Shown here in pieces: positions 29,801 to 36,600 of a stretch of DNA of 64,000 nucleotides. Under the pieces are notes generated by a model that searched no databases, was not told the origin of the DNA, and saw nothing but the letters and a program-made list of their open reading frames with translations. The first letter of the stretch is position 1; every line of letters begins with the position of its first letter. Source of the DNA: Bacteroidales bacterium. Lineage in GTDB: Bacteria > Bacteroidota > Bacteroidia > Bacteroidales > WCHB1-69. The DNA is taken from the NCBI GenBank assembly GCA_017395245.1, contig JAFPVR010000111.1, positions 62,001 to 126,000 of the forward strand, in the 5' to 3' direction. Both the position numbers and the translations under genes were made by a program.

Positions 29801-31663
29801 ATCCACGGTGTTGGTGGTGACACCCGGATAGCCGTCGAAGTCCTCGGTGAACGGCATTGTCGAGACGAGGGCGCATGCCGTGGCGGCAGTGGTCTTGGTG
29901 CTGAATTCGCTGAGGTCGCCTCCTCCGCAGTTCGCTCTAACGTAGAAATCATAACCGGAGGAAGGCTCCAGACCGTTGATGGTGTAGGGGTTGGTCGTGG
30001 CGGTCTCCACGGTGCCAGTTCCTTGCGCGAATCCCATCGGACCATATTCGATCTCCCAAGTGGTGGCGCTGCCCATTTCCAACCACGACAGGTCGATGCT
30101 GGTCAGCGTGGGATTGGATGCCGTGAGGTCTTTCGGTTTGGGGCAGGTCGGAATCACATCCACCACGAAGTTGTCGATATATCCCGCATTGTAGCTTGAG
30201 GCAGGCTGTTTCGCCAGGATGGCGATGTAGCCGTTCGGACCGGTATATTGGTTCAGGGGGAAATCGTAGGTTTGGTAGGTGTTGGAGGTGGTCTCAAGGG
30301 AGTCTAACACCACGAATGTGCTCTGGAGCGACGGGTTGGTGATGACCCCGATGTAAGCCTTGAACGTGTATGTGGAGTAGTTGCGTGCGTCAAAGGAAAG
30401 TTGTAACGTGTTGACAGGGTAAAGGTCGGCGTCTATTTGCGGCAGGATGACCATCTCGTCGCCGTAGGTGCCGGTCGTCTGATATGAGTAGAAGCGCAGG
30501 GAGTTGCTGCCGGAGGCGGCGTAGGTTGCGCTGGCGTAGATGATGGGGTAGCCCTTGTAGCTTGAAGAAGAAGTGGTGGCGGTGTTGAGGTAGCTCCAGC
30601 AGTACGGCAGGTTGTTCGTGCTGCCGGAGGTGCTGCCGGGGTAGGAGTCGAGGTTGTCGGTCCAAGGCAGTGTGGCGATGGGTGCACAGGCCGTGGTCAG
30701 CGTCAGGTAGGCCCAGTTGCTCGTGTCGCTGTTGCAGAGTTGGGCCACACGGAGTTGGTAGGTTGTGCTGGGAGTCAGCCCCGTCAGGTTATAGGTGGTG
30801 TCGTAGGCGTTTTCGGTCGTGGCATTGCTCCAGTCGGTGGTGGGCGTCTTGTATTGCAACACGAAATCGGTGCCGCCTGTTGCCGATGTCCAGGTGAGGT
30901 CAACGCTGGTGGAACCTAATGTTGTGACATTGAAATTACCCGGCGTGGGGCAGTCGGAGATGTTGAATAGATAGTAGCGGTTCACATCCGGCCAAGTGCT
31001 GGTCGGACAGCTGTTCGTCGATTGGCCGGTCGTATAGTGGGTGGCGTTGTGGAGATTGTTTAACAGAATGATATCCGTGTTGTTCACGCACATACCCGGC
31101 TGACGGGCAACGTTGGGAAGAATGGGAGGCATCGCGGAATAATACACGATCTGGATGTTGTTGCTGCCCTCGAAGAGTTGCACCTGCCAGCGCAGCAGGG
31201 AAGGTCTCGATACACTGTTGTAGGTGGAGGTGGCGAACTCAATCACGCACACGCGGTCGGGTGCGGTACCGATCACCTCGTGATACACATAGCCGCTGTC
31301 GGTGATGTAGCCGTCGCAACCCAACATGTTGATCTTTGGATTGTTGTTGTTGGCCGCAGTCGAACTGAACGGCGTGCTGTAAGAGGCCGTTCCCGTCACC
31401 GTGGGTCCGAACCGCAGGTTGCCGTCCGAGTTCACCGAGAACTGCGTGTACGGGGTCCCCGCAAAGTTGAATGTGAACCCGATGTTCGTCACGGCGGAGG
31501 CCTTGCTATCACCTGTGCCGGAGATAAGGTTGGTGGAGTCAGTCAGTTGAATCCACTTGGTTGCGTCAGTGCCCGTCGTCATTATGTAGTCAGACAAGAC
31601 CTGCGCGAACCCGCTCATGCTCAATGTGATAAGCATAAGCATAATGCATAGAAACTTTTTCAT
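23807..31663 (-). CDS. Giant T9SS-secreted adhesin-like protein with many FN3/cleaved-adhesin repeats and a CUB domain
   Basis: 2618 residues from ATG at 31663 (MKKFLCIMLMLITLSMSGFAQ); the 23 upstream in-frame codons overlap the promoter and are excluded. An N-terminal beta domain (about 20-300: GFTFNFAGTPYTQFSVNSDGN) precedes a long series of paired units. Each pair is a cleaved-adhesin-like module (ENFDxYP.., LPYCWS, ATYAASGSNSLRFY, GVMTDP, GYVDN) followed by an FN3 unit (CPKPxxLTAxN..). A CUB-like domain (TYDYLSIYNGVG) lies near 1140-1260. Then come more pairs, two FN3 units and the sorting domain (LYPNPAKEYVDIRV.., KTFVKK). Its final domains are closely similar to those of the genes at 33684 and 42501, pointing to duplication and gene conversion. 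The partner ligand is unknown. Confidence 0.9.
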   Translation of the reverse strand: MKKFLCIMLMLITLSMSGFAQVLSDYIMTTGTDATKWIQLTDSTNLISGTGDSKASAVTNIGFTFNFAGTPYTQFSVNSDGNLRFGPTVTGTASYSTPFSSTAANNNNPKINMLGCDGYITDSGYVYHEVIGTAPDRVCVIEFATSTYNSVSRPSLLRWQVQLFEGSNNIQIVYYSAMPPILPNVARQPGMCVNNTDIILLNNLHNATHYTTGQSTNSCPTSTWPDVNRYYLFNISDCPTPGNFNVTTLGSTSVDLTWTSATGGTDFVLQYKTPTTDWSNATTENAYDTTYNLTGLTPSTTYQLRVAQLCNSDTSNWAYLTLTTACAPIATLPWTDNLDSYPGSTSGSTNNLPYCWSYLNTATTSSSSYKGYPIIYASATYAASGSNSLRFYSYQTTGTYGDEMVILPQIDADLYPVNTLQLSFDARNYSTYTFKAYIGVITNPSLQSTFVVLDSLETTSNTYQTYDFPLNQYTGPNGYIAILAKQPASSYNAGYIDNFVVDVIPTCPKPKDLTASNPTLTSIDLSWLEMGSATTWEIEYGPMGFAQGTGTVETATTNPYTINGLEPSSGYDFYVRANCGGGDLSEFSTKTTAATACALVSTMPFTEDFDGYPGVTTNTVDVLPYCWSKLNTGTTYPGLPNIYASATYAASGSNSLHFYTYSTTAYADQTAVLPQIDITSYPISNLQLTMDVRASSATNPFVLVVGVMTDPADATTFTAVDTIVWQTTAYTTFEIPLSHYTGTGGYIAVKAPKPASGYNYGYVDNVVVNLLPSCPIPRHLTATNATTTSVELTWDEMGSATSWDIEFGPMGFTPGTGTVESASTNPYTVNGLTHSAGYDFYVRANCGGGDVSNYTKKITAATACAPIAELPYMENFDAYPSNTTGTTSCLPYCWSNISTSTSSSYAGYPIIYTSATYAASGSNSLRFYSYYNVTASSPSDYGDQTAILPEIDITTHPINTLQLSLDVRDNSTSYPFHLIVGVMTDTTFTPVDTIITSSTAYANYIVDFSSYDGTGNRMALMAKKPATSGNYNYGYVDNIIVEPIPACQRPSGISAVSTASDTVFLTWTDNYGSLWDVAYGPIGFDPDDASEATLETGIDTTAFNVTGLAYGTGYEFYVRSDCGGAVSAWSITPAVGYPYTYVMGVTGSDTVTSCGIFISDNGGPNGDYANSCNYTLVVFPSETDSVVSISGTFDGESTYDYLSIYNGVGTDEDNLLQKVISGVTGNVVSFGPVNSTTGPLTLLFHSDVSVVRPGFMAQISCVEPPACPQPFDVHAVYVSNNEATVTWGVLEGASSTFDLAFSTAAGFNPDTCTNIITVNTNEYTFTGLTAFTNYYVAVRTSCGTDASEWSSIYNFRTSCDPITSLPFIENFDTYTGSTSGSSNNLPYCWSYINNGTSTTYIGYPIVYASATYAASGDNSLRFYTYTTSGTYDDQIAVLPNIDATSHPINTLQMSFDARIYSTSYTPFTLVVGVLSNPTDKTTFVPVDTIEVTSTTYQHYEFVFNGYEGNGTYIGLMAPKPTTTYNAGNVDNILVEPIPNCPKPMDVTATGVTPTSMTLTWTEVGEANSWEVEYGPVGFTPGSAAGTVETVTSEPPFTISNLTPATTYDVYVRSDCGGEYSLYSTKLTVFIPCTALDSLPYVEGFDTYGTGTGIYPTCWDRINTYSTTTNYPYITTTHYDGVGSLYFYAATSGTYNIAISPMIDESIPVNTLQTTFMWRASNATSRLEVGVMTNPANASTFVPVDTIVASATSTWEGFEVPFSQYTGEGHYIAFRVAYNSSATGYGYLDSVVIDLIPSCPRPLHVTASNITTSSVDLSWDQNGNPNSWVIEYGPNGFAPGTGTEVTVTTNPYTVTGLDHSTVYDFYVTADCGGGDVSQTSFVYSAATACAAIDQLPYTENFDAYGTGTSAYPICWQKINTYTSTNYPYINTTNYSSPGALYFYSASASTYNIAILPEIDATIPINTLQATFMYRASSATSRLIVGVMTSPTDASTFTPIDTIVPSASAVWEEHEVNFSQYTGTGAYIAIKNAYNTATSYGYIDNLSIDLIPACPKPQNVHAINATTNSIELGWTEVGTATSWEIAYGAPGFDPDAAGASVVTATSNPFTVTGLNSTSTYEFYVRATCGGTDHSYWSNSLQTSTTMTPVSLPYTADFADANDAWVLNNGSCVNYWMRGTVNNEASLFVTNNGTTPGYTITTNSANAAQKLFTVGTSDTITITFDVMVDGEGGYDFMKLFLAPAATQFQPITTTLSTGDYAHRDYSTNAYNFYANGYGTQSSYPYVLNKLTDTIHVVAKMPNPNATPTSSSTALLALVWRNDPSSGTQPPAIVQNLTVTASGSGPVITDPTVATNAADNLSSTGATLHGVITNPDNVTITAKGFQWKATNGGTYTSVTGTGTGNGFTADLTNLAPNTSYTFKAFITFNGTTVEGNEMTFTTLPQGSEPCDVPTGLHSTNVENEAITIAWDANADVNSWNIQYRPEGGSLSSATSNTNTYTITGLTGHTNYEIQVQANCGDGNVSDWSSTITVQTTNVGIENWLENSVSLYPNPAKEYVDIRVDGDLNVKTMEVFDVYGKLINTVIVTENPTRINVSGLANGMYFVRVTTEEGMVTKTFVKK

Positions 31664-31672
31664 AATACTTTT

Positions 31673-31768
31673 ATTTAGTGAATAATTGATACTTCCTAAA
31701 AACAAACTGCAAAAATACAACCATATTAACAATTTCGGGTTGAAAAGTTATGAACAAGTTATGAACAG
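31673..31768 (-). promoter_or_regulatory. Promoter, leader motif and tandem 9-mers of a giant T9SS gene
   Basis: A -7 element TATTTTTG lies at 31710-31717. The leader motif TTCACTAAAT at 31673-31682 lies 9 bases before the ATG. Two direct copies of GTTATGAACA, 11 bases apart, fill 31747-31768. The same arrangement precedes the genes starting at 42071 and 49346. Confidence 0.6.
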
Positions 31769-31771
31769 GAG

Positions 31772-31791
31772 CCGACGCATTCTTGCGTCGG
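31772..31791. repeat. Perfect hairpin CCGACGCA-TTCT-TGCGTCGG
   Basis: Eight-bp arms with a four-base loop, between the tandem 9-mers and the terminator of the toxin-antitoxin remnant. It shares the GACGCA core of the TAGAGACG palindromes. Confidence 0.75.
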
Positions 31792-31798
31792 AAAACAC

Positions 31799-31830
31799 AA
31801 AAAAAGGGAACCCTCTCGGATCCCCCTTGG
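31799..31830 (-). terminator. Hairpin terminator, copy 4
   Basis: Minus strand GGGGGATCC.. and ..GGTTCCC followed by seven T. It lies downstream of the truncated toxin gene and would end that short transcript. Confidence 0.7.
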
Positions 31831-31843
31831 ATTTGCGTTGTCC

Positions 31844-31870
31844 GTAGAGACGCACGGCCGTGCGTCTCTA
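31844..31870. repeat. TAGAGACG palindrome that truncates the toxin gene
   Basis: TAGAGACGCACGG and CCGTGCGTCTCTA form a perfect 26-bp palindrome (31845-31870). The TAG at its edge is the stop codon of the 20-codon toxin remnant. Confidence 0.9.
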
Positions 31871-31930
31871 TGCAGCGATATAGAACTCGTCAATCGCTTT
31901 CACAACATTGTCGTCAACAATTACTTTCAT
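31868..31930 (-). pseudogene. N-terminal remnant of a RelE/ParE-like toxin
   Basis: Twenty codons, MKVIVDDNVVKAIDEFYIAA, then TAG supplied by the palindrome at 31844-31870. The ATG overlaps the upstream stop codon (TAATG), the usual coupling of antitoxin and toxin genes. The peptide resembles the first strand and helix of RelE/ParE-family toxins of Bacteroidales. Past the palindrome no toxin sequence continues; the terminator follows directly, so the rest (normally about 80-100 residues) is lost. No active toxin is expected. Confidence 0.65.
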
Positions 31931-32130
31931 TATTTGTTGTGATAGTGCTGGTGGATGAGTTCTGTCAGATGGGCATCAAGCTCTTCAAGTGTCATGCTTC
32001 GCTCCAACTCCTCGTCTGTTAATATCCGCAGAGATTCATGGGCGGGAGCGATATACTGAGTTTGAGGCTCGTTAACTTCTTGCAGCTCAGTGTCTTTTAT
32101 AGGGTATTCTTTTGCCATTTCGTATTTCAT
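31930..32130 (-). CDS. Small antitoxin-like protein
   Basis: 66 residues from MKYEMAKEYPIKDTE; an internal start at MAKEYP (32118) is also possible. The in-frame extension up to 32271 crosses the likely promoter and is not favoured. The sequence is acidic, ends in predicted helices (TDEELERSMTLEELDAHLTELIHQHYHNK), and has no recognised DNA-binding motif. Its stop overlaps the start of a RelE/ParE-like remnant by TAATG, which is the main reason for calling it an antitoxin. A -7-like box TATTTTCG lies at 32143-32150. Confidence 0.55.
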   Translation of the reverse strand: MKYEMAKEYPIKDTELQEVNEPQTQYIAPAHESLRILTDEELERSMTLEELDAHLTELIHQHYHNK

Positions 32131-32262
32131 TTTCTTCAGCCGCGAAAATACACATTTTTCCGAATGGCAGTTCCTTATTACTGGAACCTCATTGACGAAA
32201 ATTATACAATATTGACACCGGAGTTGTGTCTTATCGGAATTGATCGGAGATAGACTGGAGGG

Positions 32263-32289
32263 GAGACGCAAAATTTTGCGTCTCTACAA
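32263..32289. repeat. GAGACGC palindrome
   Basis: GAGACGCAAAA and TTTTGCGTCTC form a perfect 22-bp palindrome at 32263-32284, followed by TACAA as in the other family members. Confidence 0.85.
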
Positions 32290-32434
32290 CCACGTAGTAG
32301 CCATACCCATCCAAGCCCTTTGAGCTTGGGTAGAGTATGCCTGCACTATGGCTACACTATGGGTAGGACTTGGGAACGTGGGTGCTGGCAGGGTGCTGCG
32401 GCTTGGGGAACAGTCTCTGCCAAAACCAGTGTCG

Positions 32435-32468
32435 AGATTTAACAATTCGAGTATGAATTGTTAAATCT
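32435..32468. repeat. Perfect 14-bp inverted repeat, 6-base spacer
   Basis: AGATTTAACAATTC and GAATTGTTAAATCT flank GAGTAT. It lies 50 bases upstream of the -33 box of the RhuM-like gene. It could be an operator for a dimeric regulator or the end of a small mobile element. Confidence 0.7.
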
Positions 32469-32517
32469 AAATTCGCATTGCTTTGAAAACCAGCAGGATA
32501 AAAAATTTTAAGAAGAC

Positions 32518-32548
32518 TTGACAAACGCTTCGTTTTGTTGTATCTTTG
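32518..32548 (+). promoter_or_regulatory. Bacteroidetes-type promoter of the RhuM-like gene
   Basis: TTG at 32518-32520, a 20-base spacer, then TATCTTTG at 32541-32548. This is the best complete -33/-7 match in the window. The ATG follows 42 bases later. Confidence 0.75.
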
Positions 32549-32590
32549 CAGCATAGAATTCTTTGAACCTAAAAACGAAAATCAAACAGT

Positions 32591-33445
32591 ATGGAACAGA
32601 ATAAAGACATAAGACAAAACGGCGAAATCATCCTTTACCAGCCCGACAGTAGCATCCGGCTCGAGGTTCGTATGGAGGAAGAGACGGTGTGGTTGAATCG
32701 ACAGCAAATGGCCACGTTGTTCGATAGAGACATCAAGACCATTGGCAAACATATAAACAACGCCTTAAGCCAAGAGTTACGAGGATTATCAACTGTCGCA
32801 AAATTTGCGACAGTTCAGCAAGAAGGGGATCGTATAGTGAATAGAGATATCGAATACTTTAATTTAGATATGATTCTCTCTGTTGGATACCGAGTTAAAT
32901 CACAAAAAGGCATCCTGTTCCGCCAATGGGCGAACACTGTGCTGAAAGAGTACCTCCTTCACGGTTACGCAGTCAACCAAAGGATTGAACGCTTGGAGCA
33001 GCGTGTCAGCAAAACGGAGGAGCAAATCGGCCTCTTCGTGCGCACCGCTTTGCCACCGGTCGAAGGCGTCTTCTACGACGGCCAGATCTTCGACGCATAC
33101 GCCTTCGCTTCCGACCTGATCCGCTCGGCAAGGAAACGCATCATCCTCATCGACAACTACATCGATGACTCCGTACTGCTTGTGCTGGCGAAACGGGAGG
33201 AGGGAGTGACAGCGGATATTGTCACGCGGCGCGTCACCGAGGCGTTGACCCTCGACCTCGACCGCCACAACCGTCAATACCCGCCCGTGGATGTTCGGGA
33301 GTGCGACCGCTACCACGACCGCTTCCTTATCATCGACGATACGGTGTATCACCTCGGCGCATCGCTCAAGGACCTCGGGAAGAAGCTGTTCGCGTTCAGC
33401 AGGATGGAGGTGAGGGCGGAGGAGATTCTGCCGCGAACGCAGTGA
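32591..33445 (+). CDS. RhuM-family protein with C-terminal PLD-like domain
   Basis: 284 residues. The N-terminal 150 match the RhuM family (ETVWLNRQQMATLFDRDIKTIGKHINNAL, YFNLDMILSVGYRVKSQKGILFRQWAN), a winged-helix-like fold common near R-M and mobile loci. A short coiled coil follows (NQRIERLEQRVSKTEEQIGLF). The C-terminal part (about 155-284) contains RKRIILIDNYIDDS and YHDRFLIIDDTVYHLGASLKDLG, where HDRFLIID fits the HxK-x4-D phospholipase-D motif with Arg replacing Lys. Only one such motif is present, so a dimeric nuclease or a degenerate fold are both possible. It is the only plus-strand gene and has its own promoter. Its last codons (RTQ-stop) fall inside a 28-base repeat shared with 42395-42422, so the C-terminus may have been altered by that element. 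Confidence 0.82.
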   Translation: MEQNKDIRQNGEIILYQPDSSIRLEVRMEEETVWLNRQQMATLFDRDIKTIGKHINNALSQELRGLSTVAKFATVQQEGDRIVNRDIEYFNLDMILSVGYRVKSQKGILFRQWANTVLKEYLLHGYAVNQRIERLEQRVSKTEEQIGLFVRTALPPVEGVFYDGQIFDAYAFASDLIRSARKRIILIDNYIDDSVLLVLAKREEGVTADIVTRRVTEALTLDLDRHNRQYPPVDVRECDRYHDRFLIIDDTVYHLGASLKDLGKKLFAFSRMEVRAEEILPRTQ

Positions 33446-33460
33446 GCGAGCGGAACCTCC
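33433..33460. repeat. 28-base repeat, solo copy of the end of the element at 42177-42422
   Basis: Identical over 28 bases to 42395-42422 (starts GCGAACGCAGTGAG, ends GCGGAACCTCC). It contains the stop codon of the RhuM-like gene. Confidence 0.85.
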
Positions 33461-33514
33461 AGCACGAATGTCAACGGTCAATAGTCAACGGTCAACGGTA
33501 GCCCTTGCACCAAC

Positions 33515-33545
33515 AAAAAAAGGGAACCCTTCCAGATTCCCTTTT
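33515..33545 (+). terminator. Hairpin terminator, copy 5
   Basis: GGGAACCC.. and ..TTCCC followed by TTTTC on the plus strand and by seven T on the minus strand, so it can act in both directions. It lies 70 bases past the RhuM-like gene. Confidence 0.65.
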
Positions 33546-33629
33546 CAAGATTCAGGTTTCAAGTTTCAAGATTCAGGTTTCGACTGCTTGAAACCTGAAA
33601 CCTGAAACTTGAAGCTTGAAACATATACG

Positions 33630-33658
33630 AAAAGGGGAACCCTCTCGGATTCCCCTTA
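33630..33658 (-). terminator. Hairpin terminator, copy 6
   Basis: Minus strand GGGGAATCC.. and ..GGTTCCCC followed by TTTTCG, just past the giant gene that stops at 33684. Confidence 0.7.
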
Positions 33659-33683
33659 TTCATAATTCAGCATTCAACATTCA

Positions 33684-36600
33684 TCATTTCTTGACGAACG
33701 TCTTCGTCACCATGCCCGCCTCCGTGCTCACGAGCACGAAATACATGCCGTTGGCCAGGCCGGAAACGTTGAGGGTGGTGATTTCGGACGAAATGCGGTT
33801 GGTCTGCAACAATTTGCCATACACATCGAATACCTCGATGGTCGCGTTGTCCCATTGTACATTGTTCATTGTACATTGTACATTGACAACCTCCTTCGCC
33901 GGGTTCGGGTAGAGGCTCACGCTGTTGGCAAGCCAGCTGTCGATGCCGGTGGTGGTGGTGCCCGTCACGGCAGAAGACCACTCACTGACATTGCCGCCGC
34001 CGCAGTTGGCCTGCACCTGAATCTGGTAGGAGGTCTCCGGCTGCAAACCGTTGATGGTGTAGCTGTTGGTGTTGGAAGTCGCACTGCTCAGCGTGCCGCC
34101 CACAGGACGGTACTGGATATTCCAGCTGCTCACGTTGGCGTCGGCATCCCAGGAGACGGTGATGCTTTCGTCGGTAACAGCGCTGACGGTCAGGCCCGTC
34201 GGGGTGTTACACGGCTCCACATCCTGATCCAGCGTGGTGAAGGTCTGCTCGTTGCCGGTGACCGTCTGACCGTTGTAGGTGATGTACGCACGGAAGGTGT
34301 AGCTCGTGCTGGGCGTCAGGCCGGTGAGGTTGGCGGTGAAGCCGTTGTTGGCACCAGAACCCGCAATCTGCGTGTAGGTGCCGCCCTGGGTGGCCTTCCA
34401 CTCGAAGCCCTTCGCCGTGATGGTCACGTTGTCGGGGTTCGTGATGGTGGCATTCAGCGTGGCGGTGGTCTGCGCAATAGCCGTAGCAGCGTTGGTGGCG
34501 ACCGTCGGGTCGGTGATGACCGGGCCAGGACCGCCGCTGATAGTGACGGACAGGTTCGTGATGGTGGCCGGCGGGTTGTAGAGGACGGATGGGTCATTCT
34601 TCCAAACCAGTGACAGCAACGCTGTGGAGTTGGCGTTCGGGTTGGCATTCGGGTTCGGCATCGTTGCCACCACATGGGTGGTGGCGGTCAGCTTGTTCAA
34701 GATATAAGCATGAGAGCTTTGGGTACCATAACCGTGGTTGTAGAAGTCGTAGGCGTTCTGGGAGTAGTCGTGGTACCAGTAGTCCCCGGAGCTGGCGGAA
34801 GCGGTGGATGCCGGGAACTGCTGTGAAGACGGTGCTAAGAACAGTTTGAAATAGTCAAAACTGCTTTCGCCGTCCACCATGATGTCAAAGGTGATGGTGA
34901 TGGAGTCGGCCGTGCCCACCGTGAACAGTTTCAGCGCGGCGACGGCAGAAGTGCTGTTGCCGTATTCCGGCGTGCTGCCGTTGTTGGTCACAAAGAGCGC
35001 CGCATCATTGTTCACCGTTCCTTTCATCCAATAGTTGGTGCATGCGCCGTTGTTCAGCACCCAGGCATCGTTGGCGGAGAAGTCGGCGGTGTAGGGCAGA
35101 CCTATAGGCGTCATGGTGGTGGAGGCAGACAAGGCGTTGCTCCAGTTGCTGATATCGGAGGCACTGCAGAGAGCGCGCACGCGGAACTCGTACGTGGTGG
35201 TGCTGTTCAGGCCGGTGACGGTGAACGGGTTGCTGGTGGCCGTCACCGTTGGGGTGCTGGGAGCGTCGGGGTCGAAGCCGGGATCACCGTAGGCAATCTC
35301 CCACGTGGTGGCAGAACCAGCCTCCGTCCATCCCAACTCAATGCTGTTGGTGGTGGCATTAACGGCATGCAGATCCTGCGGCTTCGGACAGGACGGCATC
35401 AGGTCGATGACCAGGTTGTCGATGTAGGAGTAGCAGGTGGTGGTGGGCTTACCGTTGTAGAAGGCGATGTAATGGCCGTTGCCGTTGTAGTTGTTGAAGT
35501 TGACTTCCCGCTCTTCCCAGTTGGACGCGGTGGCGGGGGAATAGAGGGTGTCAACGGGCACAAAGGTGCTGGCATCCATGGGATTGGTCATCACACCCAC
35601 AATCATATAGTCGGTGGTGCTGTATGCCCGGTACATGAAAGTGGCCTGCAGCGTGTTGACAGGGATGGTGGCGTCAAACATCGGGGTGGCGGCGATGTTG
35701 TAGGTGGCAGAGCTGGCGTAGAAGTAGAGGGAACCCACACCTTCATAGTGCGTGGAATTCACGTAAGGTCTGTTGGAGGAATAAGTGTTGATCTTGCCCC
35801 AGCAGTCCGGATACGCACTCTCGCCCGTGCCGTAGGTGTCGAAATTCTCCGTGTAAGGCAGTTGGTCAATAGCATCGCAAGCGGTGGTTGCGGTATATAC
35901 GGGTGCAAAGTAGCTGGTGTCGCCCGCACTGCAGACCGACCTCACGTAGAAATCGTACTGGGTGGCAGTGGTCAGGTTGCTTATGGTGTACGGGTTGGTC
36001 GTGACACCGCTTTCCACGGTGCCGTTGCCAAGCGTGAAGCCGGCAGGACCGTACTCGATCTCCCATTCCGTGGCGGAGCCGTTTTCTGTCCAGCCCAACT
36101 CAATGGTCGAGGTGGTGACATCCGTTGCATGGACTTGAGTCGGCTTCGGACATGTCGGGATCAAGCCGATGAACAGGTCGTCGATGTAGGAGTAGCAGGT
36201 GGCGGTGGGTCTTCCGTTGTAGAAGGCGATGTATTGGCCGGTGCCGTTGTAACCGCTGAATGAGACCTCTTTCTCCACCCAGGCGGTCGCGGAGCTGCCC
36301 GGATGAATCGTGTCAACGGGCACGAAGGTGTTGGCGTTGGCGGGGTCGGTCATCACACCCACGATCATGTAGTCCGTGCTGCTGGAAGCCCTGTACATGA
36401 AGGTGGCCTGCAGCGTGTTGACGGGGATAGCGGCGTCAAACTGCGGGGCGATGGCGATGTTGTAAGTGCCGGAACTGGCGTAGAAGTACAACGAACCCAC
36501 ACCGGCATAGTGCGTGGAGTTGACATAAGGTCTGTCACCGCTGGTATAGGTGTTGATCTTGCCCCAGCAGCTGGGATAGACGGTTGTACCCGTGCCGTAG

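Larger units (their letters stand above)
32131..32590. other. Divergent intergenic region between the antitoxin-like and RhuM-like genes
   Basis: No gene is recognised in these 460 bases. They hold the weak antitoxin promoter box (32143-32150), a TAGAGACG-type palindrome (32263-32289), an unclassified 140-base stretch with GGGTAG-containing near-repeats (about 32296-32380), a perfect 14-bp inverted repeat (32435-32468), and a well-formed plus-strand promoter (32518-32548). Confidence 0.6.
33446..33683. repeat. Intergenic block of short degenerate repeats and two terminators
   Basis: No gene. Tandem GGTCAAC/AGTCAAC units occupy 33472-33499. Units of TTCAAG/TTCAGG occupy 33545-33622, and the second half is the inverse of the first, so it can fold into a long hairpin. 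Terminator copies 5 and 6 and an ATTCA-type block (33659-33686) complete the interval. Confidence 0.75.

Noticed and set aside
32131..32271. Long form of the antitoxin-like protein (113 residues)
   Set aside because: The extra part crosses the likely -7 box and reads through a Cys/Arg-rich stretch unlike the rest; start at 32130 is preferred.
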